Shown piece after piece: positions 53,872 to 63,185 of a stretch of 64,000 bases of DNA (position 1 is its first letter; each line of letters starts with the position of its first letter). The position numbers and the translations under genes were made by a program. The notes under the pieces were generated by a model. It did no database searches. It saw only the letters and a list, made by a program, of their open reading frames with translations, and was not told where the DNA came from. The DNA comes from JACDAN01 sp963801855 (GTDB lineage: Bacteria > Actinomycetota > Thermoleophilia > Gaiellales > Gaiellaceae). Location of the stretch: positions 434,001 to 498,000 of the forward strand of contig CAWDGK010000002.1 of the NCBI GenBank assembly GCA_963801855.1, written 5' to 3'.

Positions 53872-54654
53872 GCCTCCCCGCCCCGAGCAAGGATCTCGGG
53901 CAGCACTTCCTCGTCGACGACAACATCGTCCGGGTCATCGGGCGGCTCGCCGAGCTCCAGGCGGACGACGTCGTCCTCGAGGTCGGCCCCGGCCAGGGCG
54001 TGCTCACCGCCTACCTCAGCGAGCACGCGGCGCTCGTCCACGCCGTCGAGCTCGACCCGCGACTCGAGCCGCACCTGACGGAGCGCTTCGGCACGACGCC
54101 GAACGTCCGGCTCCACTTCGCCGACGCACTCAGACTCGACCCGGCTGCGCTCGACCCGCCGCCCACGAAGCTCGTCGCCAACCTCCCCTACAACGTCGCC
54201 ACCCCGATCGTGGTCGAGAGCCTTGCCGGGTCGCCCACCTTGCACTCGTGGTGCGTGATGGTTCAGCGGGAGGTCGCCGAGCGCTTCTTCGCGCAACCCG
54301 GAACCAAGGCGTATGGGGCAGTGTCCGTCCTCGTCCAGCTCGCCGCCGAGCGGACGGGTTTCCATCCGGTCTCCAGAGAGGTCTTCCGGCCCAGACCGAA
54401 CGTCGACTCCGTCTCTCGTCGCCTTTCGCCGCCGCACGGAGGCGCTGCCGGCAGCATGGCCCGAGCTCAAGCGGGTCGTCGAAGGCGCCTTCGCGCACAG
54501 GCGGAAGCAGCTTCCGAACTCGCTCGAGCTCGCGGGCGTGGCCGACCGCGCCACGGCGGAGGCAGCCCTCGCCGCGCTGGGTCGTGCCCGGACGACCCGC
54601 GCAGAGGAGCTCGCCCCTCCGGAATTCGTGGGCCTCGCCCAGGCGCTTCGGTGA
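53868..54654 (+). CDS. rsmA: 16S rRNA adenine dimethyltransferase RsmA/KsgA (frameshifted)
   Basis: About 261 residues. Dimethylates A1518 and A1519 near the 3' end of 16S rRNA. SKDLGQHFLVDDNIVRVIGR, SAM motif VLEVGPGQGVLTAYLSEHAA, VHAVELDPRL, catalytic LVANLPYNVATPIVVESLAG and VMVQREVAERFFAQPGTKAY. After REVFRPRPNVDSV one extra T near 54416 shifts the frame; corrected it reads LVAFRRRTEALPAAWPELKR and ends FVGLAQALR at the TGA overlapping ispE. Confidence 0.95.
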
Positions 54655-55451
54655 CGCCGGCTCTCGCACTCGCGAAGATCAATCTCGCCCTCGTCGTCGG
54701 CCCGAAGCGGCCCGACGGCAAGCATGAGGTCTCGACGGTCCTCCAGCGGATCTCGCTCGCCGACACGCTCGAGCTCGAGCTCGCAGACGAGTTGGCCATC
54801 GAGGGCTTCGCCGAGGACACGCTGGTCCGGCGAGCGCTGGAGGAGCTCGCCAAGCGCCGGAACGCGCATCCCGGCTGGCACGTCAGGCTCGAGAAGCAGA
54901 TCCCAGTCGCTGCGGGCCTCGGCGGCGGGAGCTCGGACGCAGCCGTTGCCCTCCGTCTGGCGAACTCGCACCTCGAGGCGCCGTTGTCGGACGGCGAGCT
55001 CCACGCCTTGGCAGCGGAGCTCGGCGCAGACGTCCCGTTTTTCCTCACCTCAGGACCGCAGCTCGGCGAGGGGGACGGGACCGAGTTGACCCCCCTCGAC
55101 GTGCCGCAGGACTACTGGGTCCTGCTCGTCTTGCCGCACGGGGAGCAGAAGTCGTCGACCGCCGCCGTCTACGAGGAGTTCGACCGTCGCGGGGGCGACG
55201 TGGGCTTCGAAGCGCGCCGCGCCGCGCTCCGCGAGGCGCTCACGCACCGCGAGCTCTCCTCCCTTCCACCCAACGATCTCGCGTCGTCCCCGCTTTCCGA
55301 TGAGCTGCTCGAGCTGGGAGCTCTTCGGGCCGACGTTTCCGGCGCCGGTCCGGCCGTTTACGGTCTGTTCGCCGAGGAGTCGGAGGCCGTCCACGCACAC
55401 GCGGTTTTGGCTTCGAGAGGCGAAATCTGGCTCGCAGCACCTGCGTGGTAG
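54651..55451 (+). CDS. ispE: 4-diphosphocytidyl-2-C-methyl-D-erythritol kinase
   Basis: 266 residues. GHMP kinase of the MEP isoprenoid pathway that phosphorylates the 2-OH of CDP-methylerythritol. MTPALALAKINLALVVGPKR (substrate Lys), PVAAGLGGGSSDAAVALRLA (ATP loop), LGADVPFFLTSGPQLGEGDG and VSGAGPAVYGLFAEE are all intact. GTG start in GTGA overlap with rsmA. Confidence 0.96.
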   Translation: MTPALALAKINLALVVGPKRPDGKHEVSTVLQRISLADTLELELADELAIEGFAEDTLVRRALEELAKRRNAHPGWHVRLEKQIPVAAGLGGGSSDAAVALRLANSHLEAPLSDGELHALAAELGADVPFFLTSGPQLGEGDGTELTPLDVPQDYWVLLVLPHGEQKSSTAAVYEEFDRRGGDVGFEARRAALREALTHRELSSLPPNDLASSPLSDELLELGALRADVSGAGPAVYGLFAEESEAVHAHAVLASRGEIWLAAPAW

Positions 55452-55463
55452 CGTCCGGCCGCG

Positions 55464-55838
55464 ATGGTCTTCGGCCGCCCTGAGATCGAAGGTCCCGTCC
55501 TCGAGCACGGGACCACCCGGTCGGGGCGCTGGCTCCGCCTAAACCGAACGAAGATCGCGCTCGGGATCGCCGTCGTCGAGGCGCTCCTGCTCGTGTTGGG
55601 CGCAATCCCTCGGCCTGCTGCGCTTGCCGTCGCGCTCCTCGTGATCGTCGGCTACTTCTGGCTCGGCCGTCGCCTTCGATCGCCGCTCGCGCGAGACGTC
55701 GCGTGGATCGCAGCGGTCTCGCAGGCCTTCGTCGCCCTCGTGCCCGTTCTCCTGTTCGTCGTCACCGCGGTTGCCGTCGTCGCGATCGCGATCGTGGCGA
55801 TCGTCGCCCTCGTCCTTCTCTTCAGCAGGCGGCACTAG
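55464..55838 (+). CDS. Small polytopic membrane protein
   Basis: 124 residues from ATG 55464, 12 bases after ispE. Polar N-terminus (MVFGRPEIEGPVLEHGTTRS), then hydrophobic helices (TKIALGIAVVEALLLVLGAI, ALAVALLVIVGYFWLG, VAWIAAVSQAFVALVPVLLF and a Val/Ala/Ile-rich terminal helix) ending LLFSRRH. No enzymatic motif. Similar ispE-distal membrane proteins occur in actinobacteria, but I recognise no named family. Confidence 0.7.
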   Translation: MVFGRPEIEGPVLEHGTTRSGRWLRLNRTKIALGIAVVEALLLVLGAIPRPAALAVALLVIVGYFWLGRRLRSPLARDVAWIAAVSQAFVALVPVLLFVVTAVAVVAIAIVAIVALVLLFSRRH

Positions 55839-55867
55839 ACTCAAATGCGGTCGGTTGGACATCTCGG

Positions 55868-55941
55868 TGGGGCGTAGCCAAGTGGTAAGGCAGCGGGTTT
55901 TGGTCCCGCGATCCCAGGTTCGAATCCTGGCGCCCCAGCCA
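55868..55941 (+). tRNA. tRNA-Gln (anticodon TTG)
   Basis: Complete cloverleaf: acceptor TGGGGCG (55868-55874) pairs with CGCCCCA (55931-55937); D arm GCCAAGTGGTAAGGC; anticodon stem GCGGG/CCCGC around loop TTTTGGT with anticodon TTG; T arm CCAGGTTCGAATCCTGG. Discriminator G and an encoded CCA end the gene. Lies between the ispE-distal membrane gene and glmU. Confidence 0.98.
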
Positions 55942-55955
55942 TTGCGCGAGACCCC

Positions 55956-57302
55956 GTGAGCGGATCGGATCTGGCAGCGGTCGTTCTTGCCGCAGGCCTC
56001 GGCACGCGGATGAAGTCGACGACCCCGAAGCATCTCCATCCCGTGCTGGGCCGGCGGCTCGTCGACTGGGTCGTCGAGGCAGCGAACGCGGTCGGTCCGG
56101 CCCGTCTCGTCGTCGTCGCGTCCCCGGAGCACGCCGACGCCTTCGACGGCATGGAGGTCGCCGTTCAGGAGCATCCGCGGGGCACCGGCGACGCTCTTGC
56201 CTCGGCCAGGGGGGCTCTCGGCGAGCATGAGGGAGACGTGCTCGTGCTTTCCGGAGACTCGCCGCTCCTCCGCGCCGAGTCGATCCGGGAGCTGGTCGAC
56301 ACCCATGCGAGGAGCGGCGCTGCAGCGACGGTGATGACGTTCCGCAAGGAGGACCCGGGGAGTTACGGCCGGATCGTCCGCGGGGACGACGGCGGGATCA
56401 AGGCAATCGTCGAGGCGCCCGATGCCGGGCCCGACGAGCTCGCGATCGATGAGGTCAACTCCTCGATCTACGTGTTTCGTGGAGCCGCGCTCTGGCCGGC
56501 ACTCGAGACCCTCCAACCGCAAAATGCTCAGGGCGAGCTCTATTTGACCGACGTGGTCCGGGTTCTCGCCGGCTCGGGGGAGGTCGTCGCGGGCTATCTG
56601 GTGTCGGATGCGACCGAGGCCGTCGGCGTCAACACGCGGGTCGAGCTCGCCGCCGCCACGTCAGCGCTTCGCGACAGGATCAACGAGGCGCACATGCTCG
56701 CCGGAGTGACGATCGTCGACCCTCCGAGCACCTGGCTCGACCCGTCCGTCCGTATCGAGGCTGACGCCGTGATCCACCCGTTCACCGTTCTCCGGGGGCA
56801 GACGACGGTGGGGGAGGGCGCAGCGATAGGGCCGCATGTGGTCGCCGTGGACGCAGAGATCGGGCCGCGTGCCGTGGTCGGGCCGTTCTGTTACCTTCGC
56901 CCCGGCACGGTCCTCGAGGCGAACGCGAAGGCGGGCACGTTCGTGGAGCTGAAGAACTCGCGCATCGGCGAAGGCACGAAAGTGCCTCACCTTTCGTACA
57001 TCGGCGACGCCGACATCGGCGCCGGGACAAACGTGGGCGCCGGGAACATCACCGCGAACTACCCTCACAAGGCCGGGGAGCCGAAGGGCCGGACGACGAT
57101 CGGGAGCAACGTCAGGACCGGAGTTCAGAATTCGTTCGTGGCTCCGCTCGAGATCGGTGACGGCGCGTGGATCGCGGCGGGATCGGTGATCACCAAGGAC
57201 GTCCCACCCGGCGCGCTTGCCGTTGCTCGTTCGCCCCAGGAGAACAAGGAAGGCTATGCCGCCCGTGGATCCGACAGACCCGCCGCCGATGACGACGACT
57301 GA
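55956..57302 (+). CDS. glmU: Bifunctional UDP-GlcNAc pyrophosphorylase / GlcN-1-P N-acetyltransferase
   Basis: 448 residues from GTG 55956. Makes UDP-GlcNAc for peptidoglycan. Uridyltransferase half: VVLAAGLGTRMKSTTPKHLH, VQEHPRGTGDALASARGALG, VLVLSGDSPLLRAESIREL, EVNSSIYVFRG. The hexapeptide acetyltransferase half runs from about residue 250 (IEADAVIHPFTVLRGQTTVG, GPFCYLRPGTVLEANAKAGT, FVELKNSRIGEGTKVPHLSY, GAGTNVGAGNITANYP). The family NYDG is NYPHK here. Overlaps prs by 47 bases. Confidence 0.96.
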   Translation: MSGSDLAAVVLAAGLGTRMKSTTPKHLHPVLGRRLVDWVVEAANAVGPARLVVVASPEHADAFDGMEVAVQEHPRGTGDALASARGALGEHEGDVLVLSGDSPLLRAESIRELVDTHARSGAAATVMTFRKEDPGSYGRIVRGDDGGIKAIVEAPDAGPDELAIDEVNSSIYVFRGAALWPALETLQPQNAQGELYLTDVVRVLAGSGEVVAGYLVSDATEAVGVNTRVELAAATSALRDRINEAHMLAGVTIVDPPSTWLDPSVRIEADAVIHPFTVLRGQTTVGEGAAIGPHVVAVDAEIGPRAVVGPFCYLRPGTVLEANAKAGTFVELKNSRIGEGTKVPHLSYIGDADIGAGTNVGAGNITANYPHKAGEPKGRTTIGSNVRTGVQNSFVAPLEIGDGAWIAAGSVITKDVPPGALAVARSPQENKEGYAARGSDRPAADDDD

Positions 57303-58350
57303 AGTCGCTCCGCTGCCCGGGCTCGAGGCAGCCGCGACGAGCTCCGAGCCGAAGCCCCAGAACTGGCTCGAGCGAGGACCGTCGAAGCGGCTCATGCTGG
57401 TCTCGGGCCGTTCGCACCCAGACCTCGCTGCCGACATCGCGGCCAAGCTCGGCGTCTCGCTGAGCCCGGTCGAGCTCAAGACGTTCGCGAACGGCGAGGT
57501 CTACTGCCGGTACGAGGAATCGGTACGGGGCGCCGACCTCTTCATCGTCCAGTCGTGCGCCGGTGTGGGCAAGGTGAACGACTATCTCTGGGAGCTCCTG
57601 GAGATGATCAATGCCGCGAAGCTGGCTTCGGCCAAGCGCGTCACTGCGGTGATGCCCTGGTTCCCGTACTCCCGTCAGGACAAGAAGTCGGCGCCGAGGG
57701 AGCCGATCTCGGCGAGGCTCCTGGCGGACACCCTCGAGAAGGCCGCAGGCGTCGACCGGGTGCTCACGATGGACCTCCATACCGGCCAGACGCAGGGCTT
57801 TTTCACCATTCCGGTCGACCACATGACCGCACTACCGCTCTTTGCGCGGTACTTCCGGGACAAGGATCTCTCCGGCAAGAGAGTCGTGTCCGTGTCGCCC
57901 GACGCCGGCCGCGCCAAGCTTGCGCGGCGCTTCGGCCAGATGCTCGAGGCCGACCTCGCGATCATGAACAAGTCGCGGCCCGCCCACGACCAGGCGTCGA
58001 TCACGGAGGTCATCGGAGACGTCGCCGGCAAGACGGCCCTGATGGGCGACGACATGATCCTCACCGGCGGCACGCTCATCGCCGGAGCAAAGGCACTCCG
58101 CGAGGCGGGCGCGAAAGAGGTCTTCGTCTTCGCGACGCACGGGCACTTCGTCGGCGACGCTCTCGAAAAGCTTGCCGCCGCCGACCTCGCCGAAATCGTC
58201 GTGACGGACACCGTGGCGCTGAGCCCCCTCGACCGGCCGGCGAACATGCGCGTACTGCCGGTGTCCGGTCTCCTGGCCGACACGATCATGAACGTCTTCG
58301 CCGACGAGTCGGTCTCGGCCGTCTTCCAGGGCGCGAATCAGCTCTTCTAG
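57256..58350 (+). CDS. prs: Ribose-phosphate pyrophosphokinase
   Basis: 364 residues. Forms PRPP from ribose 5-phosphate and ATP. LMLVSGRSHPDLAADIAAKL, KTFANGEVYCRYEESVRGAD, VMPWFPYSRQDKKSAPREPI, VLTMDLHTGQTQGFFTIPVD (His in the active site), VVSVSPDAGRAKLARRFGQM and the PRPP loop LMGDDMILTGGTLIAGAKAL. The N-terminus carries about 40 extra, Pro/Thr-rich residues compared with the usual 310-325; ATG 57289 would shorten it by 11. RBS AAGGAAGG supports 57256. Confidence 0.95.
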   Translation: MPPVDPTDPPPMTTTEVAPLPGLEAAATSSEPKPQNWLERGPSKRLMLVSGRSHPDLAADIAAKLGVSLSPVELKTFANGEVYCRYEESVRGADLFIVQSCAGVGKVNDYLWELLEMINAAKLASAKRVTAVMPWFPYSRQDKKSAPREPISARLLADTLEKAAGVDRVLTMDLHTGQTQGFFTIPVDHMTALPLFARYFRDKDLSGKRVVSVSPDAGRAKLARRFGQMLEADLAIMNKSRPAHDQASITEVIGDVAGKTALMGDDMILTGGTLIAGAKALREAGAKEVFVFATHGHFVGDALEKLAAADLAEIVVTDTVALSPLDRPANMRVLPVSGLLADTIMNVFADESVSAVFQGANQLF

Positions 58351-58375
58351 AGAACGCCTCTTCATCGGAGGCGCG

Positions 58376-59800
58376 GTGGCGGCTCTCGGCGGATGGCTGC
58401 TCTTCCGGATCGCACCCGACGTCCAGGGCAAGCCGCTCTACGAAGACGAGGCCGTCGCCGGCCTGATCGGGATGCGGCCCGTCCCGGAGCTGATCGAGAC
58501 GGTGATGGTCGACCGGGGTGGGGCGCCGCTCCACTTCCTTCTGGCCCATGCTGTGTTCTGGGTGGATGCGAGCGCCGATGCGCTGCGCTGGCTGTCGGTG
58601 GTGTGCGCGCTCGCGGCGGTGCCGGTGTGCTTCGACCTCGCGCGCCGACTCGGAGGCAACTCGGCGGGGCTCGTCGCGGCGGCGGTGACGGCGTCGTCGA
58701 CTGCGCTTGGGATCTACGGATCGTTCGGCCGGATGTACGCGCTGTTCGTCCTCGTGGCGGCCATCAGCGCAGACCTTTTCGTCCGGGCCATCCAGCTGCG
58801 AACCCGGAGAGCGGTGATCGCGGCCGCGGCGGCTGCCTGGCTCCTTCCAGCCGTCCATCCGTACGGACTGATCCCGGCGCTCGCCGCGCTCGTGATCGCC
58901 GTCGTCCTATGGCGGGACCGGTCGATTCGCGGCGCGCTTCCCGTCGCGCTGATCGCGCTCGCTGCAGTGCCATTCGTGCTTGCCGATCTCCGTCTCGCAG
59001 CTCGCGCGCAGGTGGGTTCGGGCGGCACAAGGGCGCTCGCGGCACCCGGCGACGCCTGGAGCGAGCTTTCAGCGGCGCTCTCCTCCTTCGCCGGCGGAAG
59101 CGGCATCCCGCTCGTAGCTCTTACCTTGCTCGCAGTCCTCGGTCTGGGCGTGCTGGTGCGCAGAGAGCCGGCAGCCGCGGCGCTCGCGGCGACCATGTTC
59201 GTCCCGCCGCTTCTCTTTCTCGTGCTCCGGGCTGGCTCCGCGCCCGATCTCTCGCCCCGGCACCTCTTCTACGGCCTGCCCCTGTGGGCTGCTGCGATCG
59301 GCGTCGGCGCGGTGCGCCTCCAGGCCGAGCTGCCTCGACGCGTGGGCCCGGCCCTGATCCTGGCGGTCGCGGCGCTGGCACTGGCAGCTCCCGCAAGCGC
59401 GCTTCGTGATCCGCGTGAGCTCGGGCTGCTCCCGAACCAGTCCCCGTCGGAGCTCCGCGCGGGGCAGGGCGACGTGCTCTTTCCCTACTCGGTGCCGTTC
59501 CTCGCGGAGCTCGAGGACATCCGCGCGGCGACTCCATTGCCGCAGGGCCCTGGCTACCTGATCCTCGATGCCGTGGAGCAGGCGGAAGAGCCGATCGCAC
59601 GGGTCCTGGTCGCTCTTCCGGGCGAGCGGTGGACTGTGACGACCCTCGAGGGGCCTTTCGACGGGTCGGGCGCCTTGCTCGCCGCCGTGGAAGTGGTCGC
59701 CACGAACGAGCACGATCCCGAGTTCGACTGGTGGTTCGACCTCGCCGAGCGGGGGCTCTGCGATGCCCTTGCAAAATTGGGCCCGAGGTGCCCCTCATAG
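58376..59800 (+). CDS. GT39-like integral membrane glycosyltransferase
   Basis: 474 residues with about ten transmembrane helices. Near the N-terminus GKPLYEDEAVAGLIGM has the acidic pair expected in the first extracytoplasmic loop of ArnT/PMT-type (GT39/GT83) polyprenyl-phosphate-sugar transferases, followed by VDRGGAPLHFLLAHAVFWV, the PPxxH-like segment of this fold (here APLH). LSVVCALAAVPVCFDLARRL and FGRMYALFVLVAAISADLF are also typical. The C-terminal 100 residues are extracytoplasmic. First in-frame start is GTG 58376, although coding-like sequence (RERLFIGGA) precedes it. Acceptor unknown. Confidence 0.75.
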   Translation: MAALGGWLLFRIAPDVQGKPLYEDEAVAGLIGMRPVPELIETVMVDRGGAPLHFLLAHAVFWVDASADALRWLSVVCALAAVPVCFDLARRLGGNSAGLVAAAVTASSTALGIYGSFGRMYALFVLVAAISADLFVRAIQLRTRRAVIAAAAAAWLLPAVHPYGLIPALAALVIAVVLWRDRSIRGALPVALIALAAVPFVLADLRLAARAQVGSGGTRALAAPGDAWSELSAALSSFAGGSGIPLVALTLLAVLGLGVLVRREPAAAALAATMFVPPLLFLVLRAGSAPDLSPRHLFYGLPLWAAAIGVGAVRLQAELPRRVGPALILAVAALALAAPASALRDPRELGLLPNQSPSELRAGQGDVLFPYSVPFLAELEDIRAATPLPQGPGYLILDAVEQAEEPIARVLVALPGERWTVTTLEGPFDGSGALLAAVEVVATNEHDPEFDWWFDLAERGLCDALAKLGPRCPS

Positions 59801-59815
59801 CTAGACTGCCGCGCC

Positions 59816-60550
59816 GTGGCAGGTGAACGAGTCAGGCTCGAGGTCGCCGAGCGCGAGACGCGCGGCTCGGCCAACACGCGCCGTCTCCGCAAGGAGGGTC
59901 TGATCCCCGGCGTCCTCTACGGGCGCGGAAAGACGCCGCATGCTTTCTGCGTGCCCGATCGCGAGCTGCGACGGGTGCTCACGGGCTCCTCCGGCCTCCA
60001 CGCGATCCTCGACGTCGTCCTCGAAGGCCAGACCACGACGCACGCCTCGATCCTCAAGGAGTACCAGCTGGATGCGATCACAGGCCGCATCACGCACATC
60101 GACCTCCAGGAGGTCCGCCTCGACCAGCCGATCCACGCGCAGGTCGTGATCGAGCTCGTCGGCGAGTCCGCGGGCACGAAGGAAGGCGGCGTGCTCTCCC
60201 AGGTCTCGCGCGAGATCAACGTGGAAGCCCTGCCGATGGAGATCCCGGACCGGATCGAGGTCGACATCTCCGAGATGCACATCGGCGACACCCTTCGGCT
60301 CTCAGATGTTGCGACCCAGGAAGGCGTCACCTTCCTCGACGATCCCGAAGAGACCGTTCTTGCCACCGTCACTCCTCCGACTATCGAGGAAGAGCCCGAG
60401 GTCGAAGAGCTCGAAGAGGGCGAGGAAGGCGAGGAGGGCGAGCTGGCCGAGGGCGAGGAGGCACCCGAAGGTGCAGCCGACGGCGAGGCCGATTCGTCTG
60501 CCGACGCGGCCTCCGGCGGCGACGGCGAGCCCGGCACGACCGAAGGCTGA
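59816..60550 (+). CDS. rplY: 50S ribosomal protein L25 (Ctc form)
   Basis: 244 residues, the long two-domain CTC type that binds 5S rRNA. Domain 1: ETRGSANTRRLRKEGLIPGV, LYGRGKTPHAF; domain 2: HIDLQEVRLDQPIHAQVVIE, GVLSQVSREINVEALPMEIP and GDTLRLSDVATQEGVTFLDD. A C-terminal Glu/Gly/Ala-rich acidic tail of about 55 residues is longer than usual. GTG 59816, 15 bases after the membrane transferase. Followed by pth five bases downstream, a common pairing. Confidence 0.95.
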   Translation: MAGERVRLEVAERETRGSANTRRLRKEGLIPGVLYGRGKTPHAFCVPDRELRRVLTGSSGLHAILDVVLEGQTTTHASILKEYQLDAITGRITHIDLQEVRLDQPIHAQVVIELVGESAGTKEGGVLSQVSREINVEALPMEIPDRIEVDISEMHIGDTLRLSDVATQEGVTFLDDPEETVLATVTPPTIEEEPEVEELEEGEEGEEGELAEGEEAPEGAADGEADSSADAASGGDGEPGTTEG

Positions 60551-60555
60551 GGTCT

Positions 60556-61149
60556 ATGCGCCTGTTCCGTCGGGGCGATCGCGCCTCGACGCTCGACCTG
60601 CTCGTCGCGGGTCTCGGCAACCCGGGCCGGCGCTACGAGCGAACGCGCCACAACGTCGGCTGGCTCGTCACCGACGAGCTTGTGCGGAGGCATGGCGGTT
60701 CGTACCGAGGAAAGTTCTCCGGGCAGCTCGCGGAGCTCCGTCTGGACGATTTGCGGCTGGCACTGATCAAACCCGAGACGTATATGAACGACTCGGGACG
60801 CCCGATCGGCGCGGCGCGAACGTTCTTCAAGGTGGAGCCGGGTGAACTGCTCGTCGTCCACGACGACGTCGATCTAGAGGCGGGTCGACTGCAGGCGAAG
60901 CTGGGCGGAGGTCTTGCCGGGCATAACGGTCTACGGTCGATCGCCCAGACGCTCGGGACGAACGACTTCCTTCGCCTTCGGATCGGGGTCGGCCGCCCAG
61001 GCCGAGGAGACCGGCGCAGCGTTGCCGACTTCGTCCTCGACGGGTTCGAGCCGGAGATCGACGTCGACGAGCTGATCGGCCGGTCGGCAGACGCGGTCGA
61101 GACGATCGCCCGTGCCGGGCTCGAGGAGGCTCAGCGCCGGTACAACTAG
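60556..61149 (+). CDS. pth: Peptidyl-tRNA hydrolase
   Basis: 197 residues. Recycles peptidyl-tRNA released by stalled ribosomes. LLVAGLGNPGRRYERTRHNV contains the catalytic His and substrate-clamping Asn; LALIKPETYMNDSGRPIGAA, LLVVHDDVDLEAGRLQAKLG, GGLAGHNGLRSIAQTLGTND and FLRLRIGVGRPGRGDRRSVA complete the family pattern. ATG 60556. The usual next gene in actinobacteria is mfd; here an ABC exporter and a GNAT gene separate them. Confidence 0.97.
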   Translation: MRLFRRGDRASTLDLLVAGLGNPGRRYERTRHNVGWLVTDELVRRHGGSYRGKFSGQLAELRLDDLRLALIKPETYMNDSGRPIGAARTFFKVEPGELLVVHDDVDLEAGRLQAKLGGGLAGHNGLRSIAQTLGTNDFLRLRIGVGRPGRGDRRSVADFVLDGFEPEIDVDELIGRSADAVETIARAGLEEAQRRYN

Positions 61150-61152
61150 GCC

Positions 61153-63126
61153 ATGGGCGACCATGTGTTCGTGTCGGGTGGCGGGGGCGGGCCGCGTCGA
61201 GGTGAGGGCGCCGCACCCGGGCCGCGCAGAGGCCGAACGTGGTGGGAGGTCATGCATCCCGAGGGATCGCAGGGCACCTGGCGCGACTTGCCTCACCTCC
61301 TGGCCGATTCGCTGCGCCTGGTCTGGGCGGCAGGCCGGAACATCTTCCTGGTCATCGCCTCGCTCCAGCTCGTTGCCGCAGTCGGGATCGCCGTTCAGCT
61401 CTTCGTCGGCAAGCAGGTGCTCGATGCGGTGCTCGAAACCGGAGGTGAGCTCGAGGTCGCCGAACTCGCGCCATGGCTCGCGGCACTCGTCGGCATCACC
61501 GTCGCCCTCGATCTCGCTCAGGCGGTTCAGTCCGAGCAGAGCCGGGTTCTCGGCGAGCTCGTAGGCCGGAGGGCTGTCGATCGTGTGATGGACGTCTCCA
61601 CCCGAATCGACCTGCTCGCGTTCGAGTCGCCGGACTTCTACGACCGCCTCCAGCGCGCTCGGTCACAGGGCCAGTTTCGTGCCATGCAGACGGTCAACGG
61701 TCTGCTCGGAATCGGCGGTGCCGCGGTGGCGTCGATCGCCATCGTCATCACCCTCGCAGCACTCCAGCCGCTGCTGCTTCCGTTCATCCTCATCGGATAC
61801 GTGCCGCTCTGGATCGTGGCGTCGCTGAATACGCGCGACCTCTACCACTTCAGCCGCGGGATGACGCCGAGCGACCGGCAGCGCAGCTATCTCCAGAACG
61901 TGCTCATGGGGAGAAACTCGGCGAAGGAAGTGCGGGCGTTCAATCTCGCCAGCTTCTTGAGAGAGCGCTATGACCTCCTTTACGACGAGCGAATCGCCGA
62001 GCTTCGGAAGCTCGCCAAGCGACGCACGGGCCGATCGCTGCTCGGCTCGCTCGCGTCGTCGGGTGTGACCGTCGCAACGATCGGAATGCTGTCGTGGCTC
62101 TATGTCAGCGACCGGATGAGCCTCGCGGCCGCCGGCGCCGCGATCTTCGGCCTCTACCAGCTCGCGAACCGGCTCCAGGCACTCCACTTCAGCGCGACCT
62201 CGCTCTACGAGGCGACGCTGTTCATCCGCGACTACTCGTCGTTCCTCACGCTCGAGCCGGAGGTGGAGGCGGCGGAGGGAAAGCGGCCCGCGCCCGAGAA
62301 ATTCTCCCGGCTGTCGGTCGAGAACGTGACGTTCACGTACCCCGAGTCCGACCGGCCTGCCGTGGACGGAGTCTCCCTCGAGATCGCGCAGGGGGAGGTG
62401 GTCGCCCTCGTCGGAGAGAACGGCTCGGGGAAGACGACGCTCGCGAAGATGCTCGCCGGGTTGTACCGGCCACAGTCCGGAGCGATCCGCTGGGACGACG
62501 TGGATCTCGCCGACGTGGACGCGGACGATCTGCGCCGCGCCGTGTCCGTCATCTTCCAGGACTTCGAGCGCTACCTGCTTCCTGCGCGGGAGAACGTCGG
62601 CCTCGGGAGGAAGGAGCGGATCGGCGACCTCGAGGCGATCTTCGCGGCCGCGGCGCGAGCAGATGCGCACGAGTTCCTCGACCGGCTGCCCGAGGGCTAC
62701 GAGACCATGCTCGGGAGGGAGTTCTCCGGCGGGTTCGACCTGTCGATCGGCCAGTGGCAGCGGGTGGCCCTCGCGCGGGCCTTCTTCCGGGATGCGCCGT
62801 TCGTGATCCTCGACGAACCGACGGCGTCACTCGACGCCCGGGCCGAGAGCAATCTGTTCGAGCGCATGCGCGAGCTGCTCCACGGGAGATCGGTCGTGCT
62901 CATCTCGCACCGGTTCTCCAGTGTCCGGTCGGCCGACCGCATCTACGTGCTGCACGATGGGCGGGTCGTCGAGGAGGGCTCACACGAGGCCCTCATGGAG
63001 CGCGACGGACTCTACGCGGAGCTCTTCACGCTGCAGGCTCGCGCGTATGTCGACAGGCCCCCCACGGTGGAGGCCGAGGGGCCGCCCGAAGAGCCCATCG
63101 AGCAAGTGTTCTTCGGCACGCCTTGA
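61153..63126 (+). CDS. ABC exporter (fused membrane and ATPase domains)
   Basis: 657 residues, type IV half-transporter. A Gly/Arg-rich N-terminus precedes six transmembrane helices (NIFLVIASLQLVAAVGIAVQ, WLAALVGITVALDLAQAV, AVASIAIVITLAALQPLLLP, LLGSLASSGVTVATIGMLSW). The ATPase has Walker A ALVGENGSGKTTLAKMLAG, Q-loop VSVIFQDFERYLLP, signature FDLSIGQWQRVALARAF (LSIGQ in place of LSGGQ), Walker B VILDEPTASLD and H-loop VVLISHRFSSVRSADRIYVL. Starts three bases after pth. Substrate unknown; lipid or peptide export is usual for the family. Confidence 0.93.
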   Translation: MGDHVFVSGGGGGPRRGEGAAPGPRRGRTWWEVMHPEGSQGTWRDLPHLLADSLRLVWAAGRNIFLVIASLQLVAAVGIAVQLFVGKQVLDAVLETGGELEVAELAPWLAALVGITVALDLAQAVQSEQSRVLGELVGRRAVDRVMDVSTRIDLLAFESPDFYDRLQRARSQGQFRAMQTVNGLLGIGGAAVASIAIVITLAALQPLLLPFILIGYVPLWIVASLNTRDLYHFSRGMTPSDRQRSYLQNVLMGRNSAKEVRAFNLASFLRERYDLLYDERIAELRKLAKRRTGRSLLGSLASSGVTVATIGMLSWLYVSDRMSLAAAGAAIFGLYQLANRLQALHFSATSLYEATLFIRDYSSFLTLEPEVEAAEGKRPAPEKFSRLSVENVTFTYPESDRPAVDGVSLEIAQGEVVALVGENGSGKTTLAKMLAGLYRPQSGAIRWDDVDLADVDADDLRRAVSVIFQDFERYLLPARENVGLGRKERIGDLEAIFAAAARADAHEFLDRLPEGYETMLGREFSGGFDLSIGQWQRVALARAFFRDAPFVILDEPTASLDARAESNLFERMRELLHGRSVVLISHRFSSVRSADRIYVLHDGRVVEEGSHEALMERDGLYAELFTLQARAYVDRPPTVEAEGPPEEPIEQVFFGTP

Positions 63127-63154
63127 CGCTGTTTCGGCACGGATTCTGCGCAGT

Positions 63155-63171
63155 CGCGCGCGAAGCGCGCG
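63155..63171. terminator. Short GC hairpin between ABC exporter and GNAT genes
   Basis: CGCGCGC-GAA-GCGCGCG, 7-bp stem with a three-base loop, between the convergent ABC exporter and GNAT genes. No T run; termination is possible but not certain. Confidence 0.45.
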
Positions 63172-63185
63172 GCTAGCCTCGCAGC